A DNA stretch of 64,000 nucleotides, taken from Bathynomus jamesi (Eukaryota > Arthropoda > Malacostraca > Isopoda > Cirolanidae). A program made the translations under genes and the position numbers. The notes below the pieces were generated by a model, which searched no databases, was not told the origin of the DNA, and saw only the letters and a program-made list of their open reading frames with translations. Positions 21,210-63,400 of the stretch are shown here, piece after piece (position 1 is the first letter of the stretch; every line of letters begins with the position of its first letter). Location: positions 402,501 to 466,500 of the forward strand of contig JAJOZX010000997.1 of the NCBI GenBank assembly GCA_023014485.1. The letters run 5' to 3'.

Positions 21210-22273
21210 TGTGTTGAGAGCCTAAATATTTTCTCCATTTGCGTGATGTGGTCAAACAACGTTATTTACATTCCATCATGTAAATATTCACATTCTACCA
21301 TCTTATTGTAGAAGAATAAACGATTTTTGTTAGTTTCTTATGCAACATTGTTTACATATACTTGAAAGATACAGTACATTACAAAAAAAAAAAGGTACAA
21401 AAATTAAAAAAAAAATTCACAAAGAAATGTTGTACACGCACAATGTTTTTGACTAATGCGATGTTCAGCTACCTAAAATATATGCAGAAATAAGATATGG
21501 CAATTCAAAAGATTGATAGACCCTACAAACAAAACCTAATAAGCCCTAGGCCTCCATGCAGAGGACTGGAAATACTGAGGAAACTAGAATTATTAGGCAA
21601 ACTAAAGACCCCATTAGGTTAGACCTATAAATCAGTGAGCAGTGTACTCCAATATTTTGTTGAATCAATATCTTTCATCAATAACTGATGAAGCTATTTC
21701 AAACTTGGTCTAAAAGTGGATTCTGCCTAAATTAATCTATTGCTCTATTTTTTTATTTTTACTGTTTCACTAACTAGCTAGTTAAAGAGGCGAGATACCA
21801 AATTAACAGACCCTACAAATCTATTTATTAAGATTATAAAGCTATAATTTGTCGTGAAACTTACCAACTCGATGATAAAACTTTTGTAATAAAATAATAC
21901 CTCACTGCTAGCATCAACCTAAATGTAATTTAAGTAGGAAATAAAAACCTAGCCTTTGACTAGAAAATATTAAACACAAGTATGAATTCTCTCTCTCTCT
22001 GTAGCTTAAACCTAATTCGTAAAAAGTATGCTTAAAAAAGAAACTGCAGAATACAAACACGTTTATTTCATAACTGCAAATATAAACACGGCATAAGCCA
22101 ATGAAGGAACTACATACAACATTACAATATAATCTGTAATAAATTATACAAGTAACAATATAAAATATACAATGAAAGTAAATAATATTATAACATTAAA
22201 TAAATATAACTTCAAAGATTCTGTTTATGAAAGAAAGCCTAAAAAAATTAATAAAAATATGTCAAAATCTTAC
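21210..22273. other. No gene recognised; probable intron
   Basis: AT-rich DNA, probably intron or flank of the minus-strand exon at 22274-22402. No further exon was recognised. Confidence 0.4.
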
Positions 22274-22402
22274 CTGGATCTTGAAATACATCCGTGATAA
22301 TAGCGATTCTCAATCGATGTATCCTAGCAACAGGTTTGGCCACTTCACATACCAACTTGGCAATTTCAGGAAGGGTTGTTATGAACATGATTGGGATACC
22401 AC
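22274..22402 (-). CDS. Internal coding exon of unidentified gene 2
   Basis: On the minus strand a TTTTCAG acceptor precedes 22402 and a GTAAGA donor follows 22274. The 129-bp exon (phase 2+126+1) is fully open. Its translation begins GIPIMFITTLPEIAKL and ends RIAIITDVFQDP. It joins in phase to the exon at 29698-29817, the junction completing a glycine codon. I do not recognise the protein. The exon is separated from its partner by a 7.3-kb intron filled by an LTR retrotransposon in the opposite orientation. Confidence 0.65.
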
Positions 22403-22554
22403 CTGAAAACGAAGATGGGTTCTTTGAAAACTAACTCTCACATAAAATTAAGATAAAATTAGTAATAAATCCAAAAAGTTAAAATCTCATGTTGGTACAA
22501 GGTGAAATATTTGGGTTTTTTGACAAATATACCCTTTTTTTTTTTTTAGGTGTG

Positions 22555-22850
22555 TGTTTGCAGTGTGGTGAGTGGGATCATTGGGTGTCACAATACCCTT
22601 ACCCACCTAATGGGTATGGTCATAACCAGCGATCACACCAGCAGAGAAGGCCCAGTTCAAGAGCACCGAGTCCTACCATCTCAAGGGAACCATTTCCTGG
22701 GCCTAACCAGACCAGCCCACGAGGGAATGAGCCAAATCAAGGACTGAGGCCTTTCTGCTGGCGTGATCGCTGGTTATGACCATACCCATTAGGTGGGTAA
22801 GGGCATTGTGACACCCAATGATCCCACTCACCACACCACAAACACACTCC
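22555..22850. repeat. Inverted duplication in the gag zinc-knuckle region
   Basis: The arms at about 22558-22640 and 22762-22848 are near-perfect reverse complements, separated by about 120 bp. The left arm encodes CGEWDHWVSQ on the plus strand. The right arm encodes the same finger on the minus strand and continues to about 22935 with a second finger, CRRRGHLEWDC, also on the minus strand. Part of gag has therefore been inverted relative to the rest of the element. Confidence 0.85.
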
Positions 22851-22959
22851 TAAATGCCGACAGCAATCCCATTCCAGGTGACCTCTCCTTCTGCAGTAAT
22901 TACAGCTCACCCAGGGACAACCAGATGGTGGTGGTGGAGGGATGGTTAGATGGCTGGCT

Positions 22960-23240
22960 AGTTAGTACCTCAATCTTTACTGAAGGTGGATATACAGATT
23001 GAACATTCAGAGAACTACTTGGCAGTACTTGATTCCGGAGCTACAGTTGGAATCCTGGATCACTCAATGGTAACCTGAGGATTCGAGGGATTGGAGTGAA
23101 CAACCATGTTAAACCACTGGGGGTGATTACGCTGAGGTTATCAATTCATGGAGTGGAGATGGAGCCTGTTCTGTTTGCAGTGGTCCAAAGGTTGAAGTTC
23201 CCAGTTGTATTGGGAATGAATTTTCTTGTTGAAAACAGTC
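22960..23240 (+). pseudogene. Retropepsin-like segment 1 of the LTR element
   Basis: The frame reads YLAVLDSGATVGILDHS, with the DSGA active-site motif of aspartic proteases, then RGIGVNNHVKPLGVITLRL and, toward the end, VVLGMNFL, which resembles the hydrophobic-hydrophobic-G motif of retropepsins. A stop codon lies just after the active-site region. The position directly after gag is normal for Ty3/gypsy. Confidence 0.7.
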
Positions 23241-23429
23241 TCTGAGTTAATGTGAAAAGGAAGAGGATAACGCGAGCTTATAAAGATGGGCATATGGAGG
23301 AAATTTACTTGAAGTGAGAATGCACCATTGCACCATGTAGAAGGGTGATCCGAAATTTTCCCTGTTATGCATCAACAGATGTGAAATTAAGTACCTACAA
23401 ATATTACCGAGTTCCTGTACAGTTTGCTT

Positions 23430-23819
23430 GCCTGAATGTAATTGAAGGTGAAGGAAGACTGGAGTACTGTTTTGAGGATGATGATGACCTTTTCCAATGC
23501 CTAGAGAATGTACTCGGTTATAGAATGGGAGTTGGCAGCCCTAAGATGGGGTGTAAAGACATTTCGCCCATTTCTATATGGTGTGCCTTTTGTACTGTAT
23601 ACGGACCATCAACCATTGGAATACCTGAGCAACATGAAGATCGTTGATAGTAGATTGGCCCAAACTTATGAAGATCTCGCAGACTTTGAGTTTGAAATTC
23701 GATATCACCCTGGGACTGAGAATGGAGCTGCAGATGCATTGTCACGAATAACACCTGCTGGGAGTGACCAACTGGAGAAGATAGAACACCTCACTAATCA
23801 CTTACCACCTGGACTGTGA
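23430..23819 (+). pseudogene. RNase H segment of the LTR element
   Basis: The frame from 23508 reads YSVIEWELAALRWGVKTFRP, then PFVLYTDHQPLEYLSNMK and FEIRYHPGTENGAADALSR, ending at 23819. These are the glutamate, aspartate and terminal motifs of Ty3/gypsy RNase H. The preceding 100-200 bp are out of frame and hold no recognisable reverse transcriptase core. Confidence 0.85.
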
Positions 23820-23859
23820 GTACTCATGAAAGTTGATGGAGGTGGTGATTCGTTGTTTA

Positions 23860-24215
23860 TTAGCCTAGTACAAGTGTTGCAGGATCATTATTACGAGCAT
23901 GGGCCACCTTGGAATCCTCCACAACACCATTGGAATTACAGAGAGAGCTGATGGATGAATTGATCACCTCTCCCAAGAGGTTTCGCCTTTCAAATAATGC
24001 CCGCCACATAAAAGACCTAAAAATGATGAGAAAACCTTGAGTATTGGTAACTCCAGAAGTACTGTTAGCTGCAAGCCATTGTTATTCCTTGAGGGTTTGG
24101 GTTCACTATGGTGTAAAGCCAGTTGTGTACGTTATGGATGTAACTATTCCTGATACCCCAGAAAGAAGGGTCCATTTGCAGTGTATATCTGGAGTACACT
24201 ACAATCCACTGATAG
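23860..24215 (+). pseudogene. OTU-like cysteine protease segment of the LTR element
   Basis: The frame passes through ELQRELMDELITSPKRFRLS, a broken codon near 24037, LLAASHCYSLRVWVHYG, and HLQCISGVHYNPL near 24200. The end GVHYN with its histidine, following a hydrophobic strand and preceded by IHLQC-like sequence, is the usual C-terminal signature of OTU-family cysteine proteases. The catalytic cysteine region would lie upstream and is not evident. The assignment rests on pattern similarity only. Confidence 0.5.
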
Positions 24216-24790
24216 AACAGAAGTGGTTTGCTGAGCCAGCAGAGTTGATGGTGAAACAGGTGGACACTATGGAGCAGGAAACTGGCCATGAGGTAGCAGA
24301 AAGAAGTGATATAGAACAGTGTGAAGGGAATTTGCTACTGCAGAATCCAGATCTGGAAGCCAGGGGTGAAAGAGTCACTTGTGGACACCAGGGAGGACCA
24401 GTTGCTTGGACTTGGGTACAGTTGGGTGCAGTCAATTACTGTGCTATGTTGGATTCAGGAGCAGAGATTAGCTTAGTATCCAAGTCAGTGGTCAAGGGTT
24501 TAAAAGTGCGTGAAGAGGAAGAAGTATCAGTACAGTTTTGCCAGATAATCTTGACTGGGATTGGTGTGAAATTGGTACCCTGTTTAGGACTGGTAAAATT
24601 GACTATTCAGGGTAGAGATGAAAAGATCCAACTACCTTTTGCAATAGCCCCAGAGAATAGTCTCCCGTACTGTTTCCTGTTAGGTTCAAAGTATCTAATT
24701 ATGGCTGACACTGAAATGAAGTTTGATGTAGCTGAATGGTCATATGGAGACAGAGTTAGTGGATTGTTTTGGAGTAGAGGCGATAGATGA
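24216..24790 (+). pseudogene. Second retropepsin-like segment, after the OTU-like region
   Basis: The frame continues from the OTU-like segment through an acidic linker, then reads VNYCAMLDSGAEISLVSKS with a DSGA motif, IILTGIGVKLVPCLGLVKL, and YCFLLGSKYLI with an LG-containing motif. This is a complete-looking retropepsin pattern. Its location between RNase H and integrase is unusual, because a protease-like segment is already present after gag. Confidence 0.6.
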
Positions 24791-24935
24791 GGCAGCATGT
24801 ATGGAGGAAGAGGTACCAGACACAGAAGCAGAGAAGCCAGAGTTGGGTACAGTATTTGAGGAAGGCAAGAAGTGGATAGTGAACCGAGAGTTGCTTGACT
24901 CAGAATCAGTGATTCTAATGCAAAAACAGAACTGA

Positions 24936-25791
24936 TTGTTGCGACAGGTGCATGGACTATCGGCCCAATCAAAGCCCCTACCAGAGGGAAAACCTGCCTT
25001 GAGGCAGTTTAAGCGGAACTGGAGGGAATTACAGTTAAAGAGTGGGGTGATAGTACATCAAAGTAGGACTGGGTATATTAGCTGTATAGTACCTTTCACA
25101 TTGCTTGTGGATATGGCCCTCAGTTTCCACATGGAAATGGCACATATTGGGCATAATAAGTTGGTGGAAGCTTTGCAATTGTTTGTATGGCACCCGGATT
25201 TGTATAAAGTAGCTAGTGACATCTGTATTACCTGTGACACCTGTCAGTTGTATAAAGTAGCTAGTCAACCTATCATCCCACCAACTTTGAAGATAAAAAC
25301 TGAACATCCTTTTGAATTAGTGGCTGCCGATATTGTGGTTTTCCCACGCACCCGGCAAGGGTACCTTGGTTGTCTGGTGATGGTTGACCATTTTTGCAAG
25401 TGGGTTGTGGCTCGCCCATTAAGAACGAAAAGGTCTCCTACCATTATCCAGTTGATGGAGCATGATATCTTCCCCAACTTGTTAAGAACTCCTTGGAGGC
25501 TCCTGACAGACAATGGGCCTGAATTCCATTCAGAGGAATTCCAAGTTCCTTGATCGCTATGGGATTATGCATGTTTATTCTAATCCACTTAAGCCTGCTA
25601 GCAATGGTGCTGTTGAACATATAAATAGGACAATTGGAGAGTTCTTAAGAAGCTTGGGACAAACAGGAGTGGAATGGGATACGAATCTGGTAACGGTTGT
25701 GATTACCTACAACAATACCTTCCATTCTGAAATAAAGACAACCCCTGCTGACTGTCTCTTGAATAATGTCACCAGAATATTGCTACTGTAG
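24936..25791 (+). pseudogene. Integrase of the LTR element, broken
   Basis: An HHCC zinc-binding motif is visible (HMEMAHIGHNKLVEAL, then CITCDTC). The catalytic core follows with AADIV (first aspartate), LLTDNGPEFHS (second) and, after a stop near 25553 and a frame change, NGAVEHINRTIGEF (glutamate). A second break lies near 25790. The HHCC-DDE layout is that of LTR-element integrases. It inserts element DNA into the genome in functional relatives. Confidence 0.85.
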
Positions 25792-25799
25792 TTGTTCCC

Positions 25800-26578
25800 C
25801 CTCAATTGCAGGAAATATGGAAGGAGGGCCATCCATGGTTTGCACCTTTCCAGGTTGGCCAGAAAGTAGTTAAGAAGATCATTACCAGTGACCAGAGCAC
25901 CTCACGGAAATTCTACCCCAAGTATACTGGTCCTTACAATGTTAGTCAAGTACAAAGTAATGGAGTATCCTATGAATTGACCACATCAACTGTTCAGAGA
26001 AATATCACCAGTTGAATACACTCCTGAATGCGCGACAAAGTATTACCTGGAGAGATCCTTTGGTAGAGTGTTGGGAGTATGATAGGGCCAGTAATTTTAG
26101 TGCTGAGACAACTGCTGGAATGGAAGGGTGTCCACCAGTGGAGCTAAACTGTGGAGATATGCCTCCAGTAACTCAGCATTTGGGGGAGACAGATGTTCAG
26201 ACACCAGTTAAAGAGATTCAAGCAGGGGCTAATCCAGTGTGGGAGCAAGTTTTTCGAACTATACAGGAATCAGAGGGTAATGACATACCTTCACTTAATT
26301 ATGAGAACTCTCTGATTTTGGCAGGGTCATTAGAATCAATTTCCCCCAGTACTCCCATTAGTGAGTCTTGTCTCATGAGTCTTCAAATCATATCTCCACT
26401 CCAAGAAAAGTTGTGGGTTGCTGCTTCTGAAAATGAGTCTGGGGAAACTGAAGTCCAGGGTAATGTGACAGATTTGCATGAACATATGGACACACTGGAA
26501 GAAGATGCTCCAGTAGATGGATTAAAATTGGCCCAGCAATCATTGAGACTTGTACAACAGTCTCTAAGACCTAGCTAA
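25800..26578 (+). pseudogene. C-terminal polyprotein region of the LTR element
   Basis: The frame 25806-26015 reads PWFAPFQVGQKV, then RKFYPKYTGPYNV, the usual post-integrase segment of Ty3/gypsy polyproteins. The following open frame (26012-26578) is acidic with no recognised domain. No envelope-type features such as a signal peptide plus membrane anchor are visible. Confidence 0.6.
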
Positions 26579-28019
26579 TGATGCATTGAGTACTTTGGAG
26601 AATTCATTCCTTGGGTTCACCAATTCCATGCCCGGATCACCTCAAGTTCCTCGATCTCAGTCTTGCTGTGTTAGTTTTAGCCCCGTGCATTCAGGATTTA
26701 CCGCATGTCAGGAGATACTAAATGAGTATAGACAAAAGGTTCGTGCCTGGACTAGTCATCATCATCATTTCCAAACTGAGACAAAGACTTCATGATGAGA
26801 GAAACTTAACTTAACCCAGTCAGGGCTCAACTGCCCATTCACACGCTCCTGTGGCAATCCTGCAGAATTACCAAATGTACAACTGCAGACCCTTGAGTAC
26901 AGAATCAGAGGCAACAGAGTAAACTGAAGTGGAGTATTGTGGGTAAATCTGTTATAAAATACACCCTAAAATGACTAGATTTTGGGTTTTCTTTCCTGTG
27001 AGAGGATACCCAATGTACTCGGCCCTCGAAAGGGATGTAAGAATGGATTATTTACTGATTTCTGTGTTTATTTTGGGTATATAACCAGGGGAGGGGTAGT
27101 GAGTGAACCTTTTGTTCTGAAGGGGTCAATAATTAATTGTTCTAGGGGAGTAAGCAGCAGGGATAAACCTCTGAGGGAAAGATATGGAATGATGCATGCT
27201 ACTGGCTTACTACTAATTGACATTCCAGTGGTAAAAAAAAGGGGGGGGGGGGGGGTAGAGTGAGGATTTGGCCCGTTCTTTTCTTTCATTTGGTTTCCTT
27301 TGACAGGAATAACGTGGCACTTCTAGCCTTGATTTGGTTTTCCTTCTTTTCTTGTTTTCACTGTTCCTACTGATATTTTGGTTAACAAAAAAAAAAAAAA
27401 AAAAAAAAAACCTCAGAACACTAGTCAAATTTATGGTTCCTGGTCTCTTGATCCAGTGTTAAGGGAAATAGAGACAGTGAAGTGAATCAAGCAAGAAAAA
27501 CACAGTAGGTTGTGCCAGAAACAAGGAGATTATACCAGTGAACAATGTGTAGGTTAAGTGAAACAAAAGTGGTGCTAAAAAAGAAAATGCCAGTATTTAT
27601 CATGTGCATATTTGGAAGTAATGTATAATGTTTAGTGGTAGCTACAATATTCTGGGATTAATGTATAATGTTTAGTGGTAGCTACAATATTCTGGAATTA
27701 ATGTATAATGTTTAGTGGTACCAAATTGATTAATGTAATAGTGAGATTTGGGCATTTTGTTAAGTTGACTTGGTTATGTAAACAGTTTTTCCCTATTTGT
27801 TATAATTGGCCAGTTTGAGTGAAGCAATTGATGTTAAATAAGTCTGTCATAATTTGTGGTACTATTGAGTGTTAATGTAAGTTAACTAATTGGGAGGGTC
27901 AGCATTGTTTTGATGTAATAACTTTTGTAATGTATACTCCCATGTTTAGATTGTCAATAGATGCATTATCCTGGTAGAAAACATGGAGGAAGAAAGAATT
28001 GTAAGAGGGGTTTTTTCTT
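26579..28019 (+). other. Non-coding 3' part of the LTR element
   Basis: It includes a G run at 27241-27254 and an A run near 27387-27410. A 40-bp unit (starting TAATGTATAATGTTTAGTGG) is repeated 2.6 times at 27619-27722. No gene was seen beyond short out-of-frame stretches. Confidence 0.6.
27619..27722 (+). repeat. 40-bp tandem repeat
   Basis: Two full units and one partial unit begin at 27619, 27659 and 27699, with one or two differences between units. Confidence 0.9.
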
Positions 28020-28031
28020 AGGGGGAAGGAA
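28020..28031 (+). other. Putative polypurine tract
   Basis: The purine run AGGGGGAAGGAA directly precedes the TGTGGGGG start of the putative 3' LTR. This is the expected plus-strand priming site. Confidence 0.6.
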
Positions 28032-29610
28032 TGTGGGGGTTATGAAGTTTCTCACAACCTCCCCCTGATTTTCAAATCCCCCTTTTGGGGTTGTGGAGTT
28101 TTTCACAAAAACTTCACCCTAATTTTCAAGTCCTATCTGGTTCTTCTCAAGTTTTTCTTTCCCCACAGGAATCTAGTTAGTAGGCCTGTTAACTGTAAAA
28201 ACCCCCTAGTGTAACATCCAGACTATTTGATCTTGGAAGCCTATTAAAAGGTTGTGAAACCTGACCAGAAGGCCCAATAGACAGGCTGAGATTAATACAG
28301 ATGTGTCCTGTTGGAAGTCAAGGGAGTTTGGAAAGCCTTTAAAGGTATGATGTTAAGTGCTCTAGCTTGTAATCCTTGGCCAGTGTACAATAGGAATAAA
28401 GACTTGTTCATAATCCTTATTCCTAGTTATTATTGTGGTGTTGTCATTTGTATTTCACCATTATCATTATTAATTATTATTATTAAAAGCAGACATATAT
28501 ATAGGTTGTTGAAACTGTGACTGAGTATAGATAGGTTTGCCACCCTGTCATTTAACTAGCTAGAGAACCGATTATCATAATTATAGGTCACCAGTCACAT
28601 TATTCCAGAGTTAGGTTTTTGCCCATGCTTGTTTGGCACTGATTATAGGTTGATTAACTCATGTGAGACAGGTTTGCCATAATTGTCAATGTTTGTAGTT
28701 ATTATTTTTTATGTTGGTTATTTGTTATTTATTATTTATGTGCTTTGATTTCATGAGTAAATTATGTTTTCCAGTGATCAATTATGAAGTCATGATTCCA
28801 GTTAATGTTTGTTGATTAATCGCCTGTTATGTTATGTTATTATTGTGATTAATGGTGCCTGGTGCATGTAACTAATAATCTTGTGTTGTCTAGGCAACCA
28901 GTTGGGATTCAACTCACGTGGTCCAGATTCATCAGGCTTGGATTGTGGATCCAATCCAGTGGGAGCTAAGCAGTCCATTGAGGTTGTCAACCACTGTTGG
29001 CCACTGGGATCTGCCCTGGAATCAGGCTGGTGACCCTAACCCTACTAACTAGCCAGTGTATAAAGTGTATAACGAAATTGAAATTCAGGTCATAAGGGGG
29101 GGGGGGTCAAGTTTGGAGGGTAGCTAGGCGGGGACAAGGGTTAACATTCTGTGCAAGTCATTTCCGGTACTCGTCTCCCACTTGCTTTCAATCCTTTCTG
29201 CCAAATCTCATTAAGTGTTATTGGGTTTCCAGAGGTTTTTGTTAATTGTGATTCATTGCCAGTGTTTTGTTATGTTTATACTTTCACACTGAATAATTGT
29301 TTATTTTAGATATAATAAAGAGAAAAACAAACAGAGTAGTTTACTTCTATTAGGTCTACCTTTGAATTCCAGCCCTTTCTTGGACTCTGAGTGGTTGGTT
29401 CACCTACTCATTGGAGTGTCAGATTTAGACACCTGAACTGGGGAAAGTCCTTTACAGTTAACGTGCGAGTCGGACCTGAACAATCTCCTGGAAATAAACC
29501 ATCGACAAGAGAGGCATTCCTAGATACCTGAGGAGATTACATCTTTGCCCAGTCTCTTGACTATCACGAACCTAGAAACGTGAAAAGGTGCTGGGTGGTT
29601 CGACAATACA
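28032..29610 (+). repeat. Putative 3' LTR
   Basis: It starts TGTGGGGGTTATG after the polypurine tract and probably ends near ...TTCGACA (29605) or ...TACA (29610). AATAAA-type signals lie near 29315 and 29492. The end is uncertain because no second LTR is available for comparison. Just beyond the end, TGGGGACTCCGG at 29617 resembles a primer-binding site, which would normally follow a 5' LTR. Confidence 0.5.
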
Positions 29611-29697
29611 GATACTTGGGGACTCCGGCCTACGCAGCCACTGCAGCAATATCCTTTTTTTTTTTTAAACCAAAATAGGAACCTTTATTATACTTGC

Positions 29698-29817
29698 CTT
29701 CATTGTCAGGGACTTTGTAGAGCAGTTTTATTGCTCCTGCAAAGAAGAAGAAACTCTGATCTAACCCAGCGACAAACACATCCTTCCAAGCCTCAGAGAA
29801 AAAAGAGTCAGGATTCA
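29698..29817 (-). CDS. Internal coding exon of unidentified gene 2
   Basis: A TTCATTTGCAG acceptor precedes 29817 on the minus strand. The 120-bp exon is open and ends GAAG followed by GCAAGT, a GC-type donor. The translation includes NPDSFFSEAWKDVFVAGLDQ and ends LLYKVPDNE. Phase (2+117+1) fits the exon at 22402-22274. Its 5' partner exon was not identified. It lies 0.8 kb downstream of the stop codon of the RNA-binding gene, so it may be the adjacent gene or an alternative end of the same locus. The protein family is not recognised. Confidence 0.6.
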
Positions 29818-29939
29818 CTGCAAATGAAGAAAAATTAGCAACTGTGAAGATACAAATAATTACATTAACTGTGTGTTATACTTAGTGTAATTAGCATATA
29901 AACTGTTCCTATATAGCAGTTAAACACTGTTGGAATGAC

Positions 29940-30320
29940 TTGATTCTTGGTTACGACACAGTCTTGTGATAATACATTATGTATGAAGTGTTATAAATTT
30001 GTGTTGAGCAGTTCGAGAGTTTTGCCGGGAACTCCATTTAACTTTTGACCTCTATTTGTGACCTTACCCTTTCATACAGGGATCTAAATCTTGCTCGTGA
30101 TACATCGTCTTCTGATGATCCATGTGTGAATGACGTTTCATTAATTTATGTTGAATGGTTCAAAACTTACAACACTGATACGATAAAGCTCCATTTGACC
30201 TTTGACGAAAGTATCTGATTCTTGCTCATGACACACAATCTTATGATAATACAAGGGTGGATGAAGCTTCATTATGTTGAGCTGTTCAAAAGTGATGGCG
30301 CGAACACGAAAATGTGACGA
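29940..30320. repeat. Diverged tandem repeat of about 140 bp
   Basis: Related units share GTTGAGCAGTTCGAGAG / GTTGAATGGTTCAAAAC / GTTGAGCTGTTCAAAAG, together with CTTGCTCGTGATACATCGTC-like words about 140 bp apart. No coding potential was seen. Confidence 0.55.
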
Positions 30321-30383
30321 GTGAACGGACAAATGGCCCCTCCAAATTTATTTGGCGAGGACATAGTGACACAGATCTATTAC

Positions 30384-30462
30384 TTAACCCTAGAATGCAT
30401 AACTCGGATAAATATAACACCCGGCGGGCCTCAGAGGCCCGGGTTATGCATTCTAGGGTTAA
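30384..30462. mobile_element. 79-bp TTAA-flanked palindromic MITE
   Basis: TTAACCCTAGAATGCATAAC at the left and its exact inverse ending at 30462 form 20-bp arms, including the TTAA of piggyBac-type target duplication. It is distinct from the other TTAA family in the window. Confidence 0.85.
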
Positions 30463-30635
30463 TTAACAGTGAACTAACTATACAATAACTCGTTATTATA
30501 TTTTTGAAGCAATAAAATAAAAAAAACATAATCGTTTTCCTTCGTCTTTATATGTACTTCCAACTTACAATGACCTTACACACTAAAAATTAAAATATGA
30601 ACAAAACTTTTGTCCATGGATTCAACAGAACTTCA

Positions 30636-62808
<32,173 letters not shown>

Positions 62809-63098
62809 CTGAAAAGAAAAATAATAAGATTAGCCCAATTTAAACACCAGATTAAATGAATAAAAATTGACATGGCTATTGGCTATATTATCTAAAATTT
62901 CAGATTTCTGTAATCACACCACACATTCTGCGATCCATCAAGGTGTTTATAAAAAAAAAAACCCTAATGGATAGACCCCTCTTTAAGGGAGTAAATCCAC
63001 AGTGAGAAGATGGATTTATGAGAGCACAAACTTTCAGACTATACTAAGGTCCACAACAGGTGCAACTGAAGATTATATTGAGACAGGTCTGTGTGTGT

Positions 63099-63329
63099 TA
63101 CAGGGAATCTGTGTAAATAGGGATTTCATGAAATCCCTAAAATGTTCAGGGACTTCGTATCAGGTTGTGATATTTTCATTAAACCCACAGGAAAATTATT
63201 GAATGCCCAGTTAGGTCAACTGTACGCCCTTGATGATTGGTTAGGTGATATTTTCATTAAAACTAACCAAAATATCACGACTTAACCTTACATGAAATCC
63301 CTAGTTACACAGATTCCCTATAACACACA
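63099..63329. mobile_element. Inverted-repeat MITE, uninterrupted copy
   Basis: The left end TACAGGGAATCTGTGTAAAT and the right end (inverse of TAGGGAATCTGTGTAACTAG) flank about 230 bp. It contains CTGTACGCCCTTGATGATTG, the unoccupied equivalent of the site where the 3.9-kb element is inserted at 48179. Confidence 0.8.
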
Positions 63330-63345
63330 CACACACACACACACG

Positions 63346-63393
<48 letters not shown>

Positions 63394-63400
63394 ATATATA
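63330..63400. repeat. (CA)n and (TA)n microsatellites
   Basis: A short CA run followed by TA tracts with one TTA interruption. Confidence 0.9.

Larger units (their letters stand above)
22489..29610 (+). mobile_element. Decayed Ty3/gypsy-like LTR retrotransposon
   Basis: The order on the plus strand is: gag zinc-knuckle region (partly inverted), retropepsin-like segment, RNase H, OTU-like segment, second retropepsin-like segment, integrase, C-terminal region, polypurine tract and a putative 3' LTR. The reverse transcriptase core between protease and RNase H is missing. Frames are broken several times. RNase H and integrase residues fit Ty3/gypsy elements. No 5' LTR was found. The element lies in an intron of the minus-strand gene 2, in antisense orientation. 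Confidence 0.8.

Noticed and set aside
26012..26578. Possible envelope gene of the LTR element
   Set aside because: The frame is acidic and lacks a signal peptide, a cleavage site and a membrane anchor.
27241..27254. G run as a possible G-quadruplex or regulatory site
   Set aside because: It is a single homopolymer within a decayed LTR element with no supporting context.
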